From NCBI GenBank assembly GCA_016932575.1, contig JAFGCO010000034.1:1-64000 (forward strand): DNA of 64,000 nt, given 5' to 3'. The notes below the pieces were generated by a model. That model saw only the letters and a list, made by a program, of their open reading frames with translations, did no database searches and had not been told where the DNA came from. The stretch comes from a bacterium. GTDB taxonomy: Bacteria; Zhuqueibacterota; QNDG01; JAFGCO01. This document shows, piece by piece, positions 26,674 through 35,505 of this stretch. Within the stretch, counting starts at the first letter, position 1. Every line of letters begins with the position of its first letter. Both the position numbers and the translations under genes were made by a program.

Positions 26674-26701
26674 TTGTTTTTATATGGTATATTTATATAT
26701 T
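26674..26701 (+). promoter_or_regulatory. Candidate promoter of the TonB receptor cassette
   Basis: TTGTTT at 26674-26679 and TATATT at 26696-26701 are 16 bases apart. The -10 box equals the one used at the other promoters in this window; the -35 is weak, and the AT-rich context raises the chance of coincidence. Confidence 0.35.
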
Positions 26702-26711
26702 ATCTTAAATA

Positions 26712-26728
26712 ATGATTATTTTAATCAT
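26712..26728. promoter_or_regulatory. Palindromic candidate operator
   Basis: ATGATTA (26712-26718) and TAATCAT (26722-26728) form a perfect 7-bp inverted repeat with a 3-base centre. It starts 11 bases after the candidate -10 box, across the expected transcription start, the same placement as the LacI-type operators at 37183-37212. The regulator is unknown. Confidence 0.35.
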
Positions 26729-26934
26729 ACACTTTCTATATTTTATGCCAATGACGAAAAAAAATATTTGCCCAGTTTATTCAGTTTATTTAGATGGGCA
26801 TGGTGATATCACCGATACCATGCAAAGAATCGGATGATATTGTTATGCACGTATTTGATATCAGCTATAAGATCCAAAGTTTTAATTTTATATCGAATAA
26901 AAAACGGACAATAAATTTAAAGAGGGGAATTGGT

Positions 26935-29900
26935 ATGAAGAAACGATTTCAGTTTGTTCATGCGGCAATGGTCAGTCTGTTGATATGCGGTACCTTGCTG
27001 CATGCCGGCATCACCGGGAAAATTTCCGGTGAAGTGTTCGATCAGGAAACACAGGATGCGCTCATCGGTGCCAATATCGTTGTTGAAGGCACTTCTCTCG
27101 GAGCGGCTTCCGGTGCCGACGGATTCTTTAATATATTAAATATTCCGCCGGGAACCTATACAGTGAAAGCCATGATGATGGGTTACAAAACTGTGGCCGT
27201 AGAGCAGGTACGTGTTTCCATTGACCAGACCAGCCGGGTGGATTTTTCATTGACTCCAACGGTGGTTGAGACAGATGAAACCGTGACCATTGTGGCTGAA
27301 CGCCCTCTGGTCAAACCGGACATGACCAGCTCGCTGGCTTCGGTATCTTCTGAAGAAATTGAAGCCCTGCCGGTGAGCGACATGAGTGATGTACTGGCCA
27401 TTCAGGCCGGTGTGGTCCGAGGTCAATACGGACAAATGTATATCCGAGGCGGCCGTTCCGGTGAAGTCGCTTACTGGGTTGACGGTGTGGCCACCACCGA
27501 TAAGTATTCGGGGGGAATGGGTGTTACCGTGGAAAATGCCGCCATTCAGGAGTTACAGGTGGTGAGCGGTACGTATAACGCCGAGTACGGCCAGGCCATG
27601 TCGGGGATTGTCAATGTGATTACAAAAGAGGGCGGAAAAAAGTACACCGGCGATTTTATGGCTTATGTCGGAGATTATGTCAGCAATGGAGATGAGTGGC
27701 ATGTACTGACCGGTTTGAAAGTGGTTGAAGATCCTGATAAAGCCAGCGGATTGAGAGCAGTCGGAATTAAAAAGAATCCGCTCGCCGATTTCAATCCGGT
27801 TTATAATACGGAGTTTAATCTCAGCGGTCCTGTGCCCCTGTTCGGTGACAGGCTGACGTTTTTTACCAACGCCCGCTATCAATCCACGGAAAACTGGGTT
27901 TACGGCAGCCGGTGGTTTATTCCTCAGGGATATCCTTCCGATTCCACCATTGTTCCCATGAATCCTTACTGGCGGATATCCGGCCAGGGTAAATTAACCT
28001 GGCGGATCAATCCCAGTATCAAATTGAGTTATAATGTGTTCTACAATCAATGGGAAAATGAAAGGGCCAATCCGGGCCTGGAACTGCGCAGTTTTCGGTA
28101 TAATCCGGACGGTCTGCCCAAGCAAAAGGGCAGCGGACTGACACATATTGTTGCCTGGAATCATGTGCTCTCCCAGAATACTTTTTACGAACTTCGATTT
28201 ACCCGTTTCGATAATGAGTATGAGCATCATGTTCTGGAGGATCCCCTGGCTTCCTGCGATTATCTGGTGAGTGTGTACGAAGATACATCCAAAAATATCA
28301 ATGCCTTTATTTTTGATGAGGATGACGAAGATGCACAGGCGCAATGGGATAAAATCAAGGATAACGGGCTGAGCTATCATTATATTGTTGATCCGGACGG
28401 TTCGATGGGATATGTGCATCAGGATTCCCTCGGGGCACCCGCAGCGAACAGTTATCTGAATTCGGGCATGAGCTCAACCAACGGAGCAGAACATTTCAAA
28501 CGGACTTCCGGCTACTGGATCGCCAAACTGGATTTAACCAGCCAGATGCATAAGGCCCATCAGTTGAAGGCCGGTGTGGAAGCCCGTCTCCATGAGATGA
28601 CCCTTAATCAGTTCAATCTTAAGGAAAAACTCGACACCAGCGGTAAACCCATTGATCCTTATGAACCGATGATTCCGGAAACCAGCACCATATTTCATCA
28701 CAAGTATAATCGAAAACCCATTGAGTTTTCTGCCTATATCCAGGATAAAATCGAGCTTAAGGAAATCAATCTCAATATCGGTGTCCGGTTCGATTATTTC
28801 GATGCCAACACGCTGGTGCCGGTGGATCCCCACGATCCCAATATTTATATGCCATTTAATGAAGAAAATATTTACAAGGACTGGGTGGATCCGCCAGAAG
28901 ATGCGACCGAAGCCCAGCGGCAGGCTCATTATAAGAGTTACGAGGGCAAGGAATACACGCCGGAAGAACGGAAAGCATTTATGCTCGAAGAAACCGAGGT
29001 GAGTTATGCGATCAGCCCGCGTCTGGGCATTGCCTACCCCATTACGGATCGGGGCGTGATTCATTTTTCATACGGACATTTTTTCCAGATTCCCGATTTT
29101 CAGAGGCTGTATTCCAATCCGTATTTCAAGCTCTCCGAATCAGGAGCGGATGTCATTTTCGGCAATCCGGCGCTGAGACCGGAACGGACTGTGCAGTATG
29201 AAATCGGTCTGCAGCAGCAGCTTACCACAGATATCGGGGTGGATGTGACCTTGTTTTATAAAGACATCCGGGACTGGGTAGGCACAAGTCCGCTGATCAT
29301 CACGGACTATGGTCCTTCCGTGAAATATTCCCAGTATGAAAACAAAGAATACGCCAATGTCCGGGGTGTCACAATCAAACTCGAAAAACGCTATTCCTAT
29401 CATTTTTCAGCGGGTCTGGATTATTCATTCCAGATAGCAGAAGGAACATATTCCAATCCCGACGATGCTTTCACTGCGATTCAGGCCAATCAGGAGCCCA
29501 TTAAAAACATCGTTCCGTTAGACTGGGACCAGAATCATACATTGAACGGCCGGATTGTCACACACTTCGGCACCTGGACCGCTTCACTGATCGGACGATA
29601 CTGGACCGGCCGGCCCTTTACACCCCAGTTTGCGCAGGGTGAAAGAACGGGGCCCGCCTCAAATATCGGTTTAAAAGAAAACAGCGCCCGGCTGCCGAAT
29701 CAGAAGAGTGTTGATTTGTACCTGAAAAAGCGCATCAAACTTTCCGGTATTCATATAAATCTATTCATGAATATCTATAATCTGTTTGATAGCCGGGATG
29801 AAACCACTGTTTACGCTGATACCGGCACAGCCGAATATACAACAACTGTACGGCCCGATGAAATTCCCTATGATCCAAACCGGGTCGGTTCTCTCAACAG

Positions 29901-29970
29901 CTATGTTGTGCGGCCGGAGTGGTATACAGCCCCGCGCCAGATTCAGGTCGGATTTTCCCTGGGATTTTAA
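26935..29970 (+). CDS. TonB-dependent outer-membrane receptor with carboxypeptidase-regulatory-like domain
   Basis: ATG 26935 follows AGAGGGGAA and gives a signal peptide ending near L-L-H-A. The 1011-residue protein has a CarboxypepD_reg-like domain (about 27-115: G-K-I-S-G-E-V-F-D ... G-F-F-N-I-L-N-I-P-P-G-T-Y). A plug domain follows to about 240 (I-R-G-G-R-S-G-E-V-A-Y-W-V-D-G-V, Y-N-A-E-Y-G-Q-A-M-S-G-I-V-N-V), then a long beta-barrel ending in aromatic F-S-L-G-F. This is the build of SusC-like receptors; the ligand is not predictable. No SusD homologue is adjacent. It is followed 21 bases later by a large secreted protein and then a PorV-like gene, an order repeated at 38273-44720. Confidence 0.93.
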   Translation: MKKRFQFVHAAMVSLLICGTLLHAGITGKISGEVFDQETQDALIGANIVVEGTSLGAASGADGFFNILNIPPGTYTVKAMMMGYKTVAVEQVRVSIDQTSRVDFSLTPTVVETDETVTIVAERPLVKPDMTSSLASVSSEEIEALPVSDMSDVLAIQAGVVRGQYGQMYIRGGRSGEVAYWVDGVATTDKYSGGMGVTVENAAIQELQVVSGTYNAEYGQAMSGIVNVITKEGGKKYTGDFMAYVGDYVSNGDEWHVLTGLKVVEDPDKASGLRAVGIKKNPLADFNPVYNTEFNLSGPVPLFGDRLTFFTNARYQSTENWVYGSRWFIPQGYPSDSTIVPMNPYWRISGQGKLTWRINPSIKLSYNVFYNQWENERANPGLELRSFRYNPDGLPKQKGSGLTHIVAWNHVLSQNTFYELRFTRFDNEYEHHVLEDPLASCDYLVSVYEDTSKNINAFIFDEDDEDAQAQWDKIKDNGLSYHYIVDPDGSMGYVHQDSLGAPAANSYLNSGMSSTNGAEHFKRTSGYWIAKLDLTSQMHKAHQLKAGVEARLHEMTLNQFNLKEKLDTSGKPIDPYEPMIPETSTIFHHKYNRKPIEFSAYIQDKIELKEINLNIGVRFDYFDANTLVPVDPHDPNIYMPFNEENIYKDWVDPPEDATEAQRQAHYKSYEGKEYTPEERKAFMLEETEVSYAISPRLGIAYPITDRGVIHFSYGHFFQIPDFQRLYSNPYFKLSESGADVIFGNPALRPERTVQYEIGLQQQLTTDIGVDVTLFYKDIRDWVGTSPLIITDYGPSVKYSQYENKEYANVRGVTIKLEKRYSYHFSAGLDYSFQIAEGTYSNPDDAFTAIQANQEPIKNIVPLDWDQNHTLNGRIVTHFGTWTASLIGRYWTGRPFTPQFAQGERTGPASNIGLKENSARLPNQKSVDLYLKKRIKLSGIHINLFMNIYNLFDSRDETTVYADTGTAEYTTTVRPDEIPYDPNRVGSLNSYVVRPEWYTAPRQIQVGFSLGF

Positions 29971-29991
29971 GGAAGAGCGAAGGAGATAAAT

Positions 29992-32900
29992 ATGAAGCGT
30001 ATTTTAATTATTTTAATTGTCACAGGATTGCTGGGCACGGGTGTGCTTCTGGCACAATCCGAGATGAAAATACTGCACGGCGACGCTTCGGAGCACAAAA
30101 GCGGTTTGCATGCAGGCAATCAATTCCGAACCACCTTTTATAATGACGGTACATTCGGTCAAATTGATTATCCTCCGGATATCGGCGGAGAATGGCCCAT
30201 CAACAGCGGTCATTTGTATCTGGTGGACGGAAATGTGTTTGTGGGCAGTGAGGTGATCGATTTGAAGGGCAACAAGGTGCATATCGTCAGCACGGTACAG
30301 AGCGCCAATATCCAGTATTCTACCGGAGACACAGGCCCCCATGGTGAATGGTGGACCTTTCTGCCCCTGAGGGGGTTTTCAAGCCCCATGTATGACAAGG
30401 TGGCCATGTCCAAGTGGCCCTGGTCCTGGCCGGCATCCTGGCCGGATAAATCGGATGAGCCGGATGATCCGGGCTGGCGCATCGACGATGAACAGAACCT
30501 TGCGGATAAAAATCCCAATCAGGCAGGCTGGAACGGTTATTTCGGCAGAAACCAGTTCAATGCGGATGAAGAGAGCTTTTTTTATGCGGATGATTATGCC
30601 AATCAGGAGTTTAGTTTTCATCCGGATTCCACAGATACGCTGCGGGGGGGGCTGGGGATCCGCATGAAAGTCCGGGGATTTCAATGGTCGAATGCCCTGG
30701 TGGAAGATGTGCTGTTCTGCCTGTTCGATCTGGAGAACATCGGCACCCACGATTATGATAAAGTGGTCTTCGGATACAAGATCGGTAATGACCTGGGCAA
30801 TACATTTACAGGTAATGATACAGGTGATGACAGCGGTGCTTATGTGAAAGAGAAGGATGTCGCCTACATGTATGATGACAACGGTGTCGGATACGGAGGA
30901 TGGGAACCGGTGGGCTATTTCGGCGCGGCATTTCTGGAGAGCCCTGGGAATCATTATGACGGCATCGACAATGACGGTGACGGCCAGGATGGCCCGGGAG
31001 TTGTGATCACCACGGACATGTTTGCGGAAACTATTCTTGAATCCGGGCAGCGTGTGGTCAAGATCGATTATATAACATTTGAGCGAACGTTTGCCACCAT
31101 ATCAGACGAACCCCTGATCGTTCAATACCAGGATCGAACTCTGGAATTTGCGGCTGGCGATACGGTCCGTGAGATTCCTCACAACCTGATCGATGACAAT
31201 CTTAACGGCCTGATCGACGAAAGCAACGGAGAAGCGATCGGAACAGGAGACGATCAGACAATGACCTATCTGTATACCGGCCTCAAGAGCATTGATTACC
31301 TTAACGATATCGGAAAAGACAACCTGCTCATCGATGAACGCCGGGACGACGGGATCGACAATGACGGCGACTGGAATCTGATTACAGATGATGATGTGGG
31401 CCAGGACGGATCCAAAGCTCCCACACCGGATAAAGCCGACACCGGTGAAGGAGATATGAAAGAAACGCCGGGCGAACCCCATTTCGATGCTACGGATATC
31501 GATGAAACCGATATGCTGGGGCTGACGAGTTTCACCTTGTATAACTGGCCGACGATTCCCCAATATGATGACGATATCGTCTGGGAAAACATCAAACCCG
31601 GATTTTTTGATAATCTCCTGCAGCATACAAACGTTGAGCTTCTTTACGGCTCCGGATATTTTCCCATGAAAACGGGACAGATCCAGCGCTTTTCCATGGC
31701 ATTTATCTGTGGAGAGAACCTTGATGATTTCGATGAAAATACGGACTGGGTTGCTACCGCCTACGGTGAAAATTACAAGTTTTCTCAGGCGCCCAAAACA
31801 CCGACAGTTACAGCTGTGGCCGGTGACGGGTATGTTAAACTGATGTGGGATGACGCAGCGGAGGATACCACTGATTTGACCAACAAAGACCCGGTCACGG
31901 GATGGGACTTTGAAGGGTATCGGATCTACCGTTCCACGGATCCTTCGTTCAGCGACATGCGATCCATCACGGACGGAAAAGGCATCGAGTCCACGTCGCC
32001 TTATTTCCAATGGCCGATGGTTCAATTCGATATCGAAAACGACTATGAAGGATACGCCAAGGTGCCCCTGAAAGGTGTTCATTTCTGGCTGGGTGAAAAT
32101 CTGGGGCTGGTGCACTCTTACATAGATACAACCGTAACAAACGGATTTACCTATTATTACGCGGTGGTTTCTTATGATCATGGTTCGGATTCTCTGCTGA
32201 TTGCGCCCACCACATGCGCCCGGTTTGTATCGGTCAACCAGGATGGAAGCATCGATGCCGGGCCCAATGTGGTCTGGGTGCGGCCGGAGGCGCCGGTGGC
32301 CGGGTATCGGCCTGCCAATCCGGGCAACATCGAAAAGTTGGAAGGGTCTAAAACAGAGGGCTACATATCCATTGAAATTATGTACCCGGATTCAATTCAA
32401 GCAGGCGACAAATATCGTGTCACATTCCAGGAAGCATTTGAGGATTCAGGGGCTGTTCTGCGTTATGCCACCACCGGTTTTACTCTGGAGAATACTTCCA
32501 CGGGTGATACGCTTTTCGATAACAGCCCGGATTTCCATGAAGATGTGGAACTTGACATCACCGAAGGTTTTCGGCTCCATTTCCATAACGTTTACGATCT
32601 GGCGGCTGAAAATGAAAACAAGATTGGTTGGAGCCGTGCAGGTATCTGGCCGCTGGATGTGGATGCCGGAGATTCTGCTGTCGTGGCTGATTTTGATATT
32701 ATTTTCTTCGATACATTGGGTGTCGACAGCTCTGTGGCTCTCCCTGAGGAGAGAAATTTTGATGAAGTGGTTAAAGTGAATTTCAAGGTATGGAACAAAA
32801 CTGATGAATGCTACATGAAGTTCGCCTATCGTGAGCGGGATTCGGCGGCCGATTCACTGGCAGGGTATTTTACCTTTGCGACAAATCCGAAAGGCAGACT

Positions 32901-33417
32901 GTACAGCGATGAGATCTGGATTTTAAGCGAAGATACTCTAACCCAATACGAGATCAAGATGGTCTCGCAAGCGGTTGACACACTGCAGCCTCAAGGCGGA
33001 GATACAGCATTCATTCGGGTGAACAAGCCGTTTCTTGCCAATGATGTATTTGTATTCACGATGCAAAACCCTTCCGTCGATCAGGAAGAGGCCAAGAACG
33101 ATCTCAATGATATCCGTGTTGTTCCAAATCCCTATATTGTCAGCAACAGCTGGGAACCACCGAATACTTATGCGAATGGACGGGGACCGCGGGAATTACA
33201 CTTTATCAATCTGCCGGACCAGTGTACGCTTCGAATATTCAATATTCGTGGTCAGTTGATTCGAACCCTGGAACATGATTCAGGAACTGCCAGCGGTACG
33301 GTGATCTGGGATATGAAATCAGAGGAAGGTCTCGACATTGCCTACGGGATATATATCTATCATGTAGATGCCGGCAAGGTCGGAAATAAAATAAGTAAAT
33401 TTGCGGTGATCAAATAG
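29992..33417 (+). CDS. Large secreted FN3/sorting-domain protein of the TonB receptor cassette
   Basis: ATG 29992 follows AAGGAGA. The 1141-residue product has a signal peptide ending at L-L-A-Q. No catalytic family is recognised in the N-terminal half. It carries Asp-rich segments of calcium-binding type (Y-D-G-I-D-N-D-G-D-G near 320, D-D-N-L-N-G-L-I-D-E near 400 and D-D-G-I-D-N-D-G-D near 450). A fibronectin type III-like domain lies at about 600-720 (V-T-A-V-A-G-D-G-Y-V-K-L-M-W ... G-Y-R-I-Y-R-S-T-D). The C-terminal 105 residues contain V-V-P-N-P-Y and G-I-Y-I-Y, a FlgD-like sorting domain. It probably sits on the cell surface next to the receptor. A shorter relative occupies the same place in the second cassette (41510-43657). 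Confidence 0.85.
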   Translation: MKRILIILIVTGLLGTGVLLAQSEMKILHGDASEHKSGLHAGNQFRTTFYNDGTFGQIDYPPDIGGEWPINSGHLYLVDGNVFVGSEVIDLKGNKVHIVSTVQSANIQYSTGDTGPHGEWWTFLPLRGFSSPMYDKVAMSKWPWSWPASWPDKSDEPDDPGWRIDDEQNLADKNPNQAGWNGYFGRNQFNADEESFFYADDYANQEFSFHPDSTDTLRGGLGIRMKVRGFQWSNALVEDVLFCLFDLENIGTHDYDKVVFGYKIGNDLGNTFTGNDTGDDSGAYVKEKDVAYMYDDNGVGYGGWEPVGYFGAAFLESPGNHYDGIDNDGDGQDGPGVVITTDMFAETILESGQRVVKIDYITFERTFATISDEPLIVQYQDRTLEFAAGDTVREIPHNLIDDNLNGLIDESNGEAIGTGDDQTMTYLYTGLKSIDYLNDIGKDNLLIDERRDDGIDNDGDWNLITDDDVGQDGSKAPTPDKADTGEGDMKETPGEPHFDATDIDETDMLGLTSFTLYNWPTIPQYDDDIVWENIKPGFFDNLLQHTNVELLYGSGYFPMKTGQIQRFSMAFICGENLDDFDENTDWVATAYGENYKFSQAPKTPTVTAVAGDGYVKLMWDDAAEDTTDLTNKDPVTGWDFEGYRIYRSTDPSFSDMRSITDGKGIESTSPYFQWPMVQFDIENDYEGYAKVPLKGVHFWLGENLGLVHSYIDTTVTNGFTYYYAVVSYDHGSDSLLIAPTTCARFVSVNQDGSIDAGPNVVWVRPEAPVAGYRPANPGNIEKLEGSKTEGYISIEIMYPDSIQAGDKYRVTFQEAFEDSGAVLRYATTGFTLENTSTGDTLFDNSPDFHEDVELDITEGFRLHFHNVYDLAAENENKIGWSRAGIWPLDVDAGDSAVVADFDIIFFDTLGVDSSVALPEERNFDEVVKVNFKVWNKTDECYMKFAYRERDSAADSLAGYFTFATNPKGRLYSDEIWILSEDTLTQYEIKMVSQAVDTLQPQGGDTAFIRVNKPFLANDVFVFTMQNPSVDQEEAKNDLNDIRVVPNPYIVSNSWEPPNTYANGRGPRELHFINLPDQCTLRIFNIRGQLIRTLEHDSGTASGTVIWDMKSEEGLDIAYGIYIYHVDAGKVGNKISKFAVIK

Positions 33418-33423
33418 TGAGCG

Positions 33424-33454
33424 TGGCAGCAATGATTGATCATCATTGCTGCCA
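33424..33454 (+). other. Strong intercistronic hairpin without U-tract
   Basis: A perfect 13-bp stem with a 5-base loop (arms 33424-33436 and 33442-33454, core GGCAGCAATGAT) lies between the secreted-protein gene and the PorV-like gene. Only a mixed sequence follows, so it is not an ordinary terminator. It more likely stabilises or processes the mRNA and sets the ratio of the two products. Confidence 0.6.
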
Positions 33455-33485
33455 GGTTATCACTTCAAGATAAAGGAGACAAGGA

Positions 33486-34505
33486 ATGAAAAAGACGATT
33501 ATCATCGGGCTCATTCTGATGCTGGCCGTATTTTCGGTATATTCCCAGAATATTACCAAAAAGGGAACAACTGCGGCTGGTTTTTTAAATATTGATGTGG
33601 GGGCACGAGCCGTGTCCATGGGATCCGCTTTTGTCACTGTGAGCGATGATCCCACGGCGGTTTATTGGAATCCTGCCGGACTCACGCAGTTGCATTCAAC
33701 CCAGGCCATGTTCAGTCATACGAAATGGCTGGCGGATATCACATTTAATTATGCGGCGCTTGCGCTTCCCCTCCCGGGGATTGGCACGGTGGGCGCATCG
33801 GCCACCTTTTTAACCATGGATGAGATGGAGAAAACAACGATTGAAAATCCCATGGGAACAGGTGAAATGTTCAGTGCCGGCAGTTACGCGTTTGCACTCT
33901 CCTATGCGAGAAAGCTGACCGACCGGTTCGCTATCGGCGGGAATATAAAATATGTCAGTGAAAGAATTTACCATTCTTCAGCCAATGGTGTGGCCCTGGA
34001 TGTGGGGACTTTATTTCAAACACAGTTCAATGGTTTGATGATCGGTATGAGCATCTCCAATTACGGCACGAAGATGCGGATGAGCGGCCGTGACATGTTG
34101 ATTCAGACAGATCCGGATCCTTCTATTGGCGGGAATAATCCCAATATTCCGTCCAATATGGAAACCAATGCATTTGATATGCCCCTGATGTTCCGGGTGG
34201 GGATGAGTATGGATGTGCTGAAATGGAGCGATGAGTCAAGTCTTAAATTGGCCATGGATGCGATGCATCCCAACGATGATGTCGAGTACGTGAATATCGG
34301 AATGGAATGTATCTTATACAGGATGATCGCATTGCGGACAGGGTATAAAACCCTGTTTGCTGGTGAAAGCGAAGAGGGGCTGGCAATGGGATGTGGATTG
34401 AACACCAAAATCGCAAGCTATGGTGAAATAAAACTTGATTATGCTTATCAGCAATTTGGCATTCTGAAGAATATTCAAAAATTTACAGTCACCATGGCAT
34501 TTTAA
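33486..34505 (+). CDS. PorV/PorQ-family outer-membrane protein
   Basis: The 339-residue product has a signal peptide (cleavage after V-Y-S-Q). The N-terminal signature of the PorV/PorQ (UPF0164) family is G-A-R-A-V-S-M-G-S-A-F-V-T-V-S-D-D-P-T-A-V-Y-W-N-P-A-G-L (spaced here). The rest is FadL-like beta-barrel strands ending in T-V-T-M-A-F. In type IX secretion PorV works as a shuttle for sorting-domain cargo, but many family members in FCB phyla have no tested role. Its place after a sorting-domain protein supports an export or surface-retention role. ATG 33486 follows AGGAGACAAGG. It is the third gene of the cassette. Confidence 0.85.
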   Translation: MKKTIIIGLILMLAVFSVYSQNITKKGTTAAGFLNIDVGARAVSMGSAFVTVSDDPTAVYWNPAGLTQLHSTQAMFSHTKWLADITFNYAALALPLPGIGTVGASATFLTMDEMEKTTIENPMGTGEMFSAGSYAFALSYARKLTDRFAIGGNIKYVSERIYHSSANGVALDVGTLFQTQFNGLMIGMSISNYGTKMRMSGRDMLIQTDPDPSIGGNNPNIPSNMETNAFDMPLMFRVGMSMDVLKWSDESSLKLAMDAMHPNDDVEYVNIGMECILYRMIALRTGYKTLFAGESEEGLAMGCGLNTKIASYGEIKLDYAYQQFGILKNIQKFTVTMAF

Positions 34506-34533
34506 TGTGCCGGTTCCAATGATTTTTTACATG

Positions 34534-34562
34534 TTGCACATATGTGATGAATGGTGTATATT
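34534..34562 (+). promoter_or_regulatory. Promoter with overlapping palindrome, before the coiled-coil gene
   Basis: TTGCAC (34534-34539) and TATATT (34557-34562) are 17 bases apart, 49 bases before the next start codon. A 10-bp palindrome CACATATGTG (34537-34546) overlaps the -35 box and could be a repressor site. Confidence 0.6.
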
Positions 34563-34610
34563 AAAATGATTGCATAAAAAGAAGCAAGTTCACTAAAACG
34601 GAGGTCAACA

Positions 34611-35453
34611 ATGAATGCAAATCAGGTCAATAGCGATAAAAAGCGATCGCTCGTTTCAGCCTTGATGACAGGTGCCATCGTTGCAGTTTTATGTGTGGCC
34701 GGCTGGTTGCTGTTGATAAAGCCCAACTATGTCAAGAAACAAAATGAAATGCTTACTGAGAATACAAAACTTCAATCGGAACTTGAGCAGCAAAAACTGG
34801 AGAATGAGAAACAATATAAAAAAGTGAAAGAACAATATGAATTGGAAAAAAATCGTAATGAAAAACTAATGGTAGCGAATCAGTCCGTTCAGAAGGAGTT
34901 AAAGAAATGCCAGGGGAATATCAATATCTGTGATAAAAAACTGAAAAGCAAAACGAAAGAATTGACGGAATGTTCAGAAAAACTTGGTGATTTGGATAAG
35001 GAAAAAGATCAGCTTTTAAGTCAAATCGATGAGATTTCAAAAGAAAATGCCTCGTTGAAAGAGGAAGCTCAGATTGTGCGGAGCGAGGAATCGTCACCTG
35101 TGATAGTCAAACGGCCACAGATATCCAAAAAGAAACCGGCAGCGGGTACCCAAAATATCTCCGGATCAGAAATAATCATCCATTATACAAAGGATTGCGA
35201 GCAAAATGTCAACAGCATCCAGGAAAAGCTGAAAGAATATAACGCGAATATCACACTGAAACAAATAACAAAAGGCAAATATGATAAAAAGAATAAATGT
35301 ATTTATCATTTTCCGGGGAGTTCTTCTGTAAAAGCCGCTGAACAAATTAAAACAGTATTGGATCCGATCGTTGAGATCTGTGTTGAAAAATCAAAATTCT
35401 GGTTTATATTTCAGAATAAAGACCGACTCGATTTATGGCTTACAGAAATTTAA
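34611..35453 (+). CDS. Membrane-anchored coiled-coil protein
   Basis: The 280-residue product has a short cytosolic N-terminus, one membrane segment (about 15-36) and then a long, Lys/Glu-rich coiled coil (about 40-155). After a Pro/Lys linker comes a small alpha/beta domain (about 180-280: E-I-I-I-H-Y-T-K-D, C-I-Y-H-F-P-G) that faintly resembles LytR-C-like domains. I do not recognise the family. The layout suits a periplasmic spacer or scaffold. ATG 34611 follows GGAGGT. It is cotranscribed with the SurA-like lipoprotein 52 bases downstream, bounded by its own promoter and a terminator at 37059. Confidence 0.8.
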   Translation: MNANQVNSDKKRSLVSALMTGAIVAVLCVAGWLLLIKPNYVKKQNEMLTENTKLQSELEQQKLENEKQYKKVKEQYELEKNRNEKLMVANQSVQKELKKCQGNINICDKKLKSKTKELTECSEKLGDLDKEKDQLLSQIDEISKENASLKEEAQIVRSEESSPVIVKRPQISKKKPAAGTQNISGSEIIIHYTKDCEQNVNSIQEKLKEYNANITLKQITKGKYDKKNKCIYHFPGSSSVKAAEQIKTVLDPIVEICVEKSKFWFIFQNKDRLDLWLTEI

Positions 35454-35505
35454 TCCGGGAATGATATTTTTGATGGGCAAGGTATGATATATTGGTATAC
35501 AATTG

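Larger units (their letters stand above)
26630..26934. other. Intergenic regulatory region before the first TonB receptor cassette
   Basis: These 305 bases are very AT-rich and hold no convincing gene. A frame open from 26794 into the receptor lacks a ribosome site. A candidate promoter and a palindrome (separate entries) lie in the first third. The leader after them would be about 225 bases long. Confidence 0.5.

Noticed and set aside
32201-32779. A 192-codon plus-strand frame inside the large secreted protein
   Set aside because: It is an alternative frame of 29992-33417 with unlike composition (many R, W, M) and no ribosome site.
29992-33417. SusD-like identity for the partner of the TonB receptor
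   Set aside because: SusD proteins are alpha-helical TPR-type lipoproteins. This protein has no lipobox and shows FN3 and sorting-domain beta structure instead.
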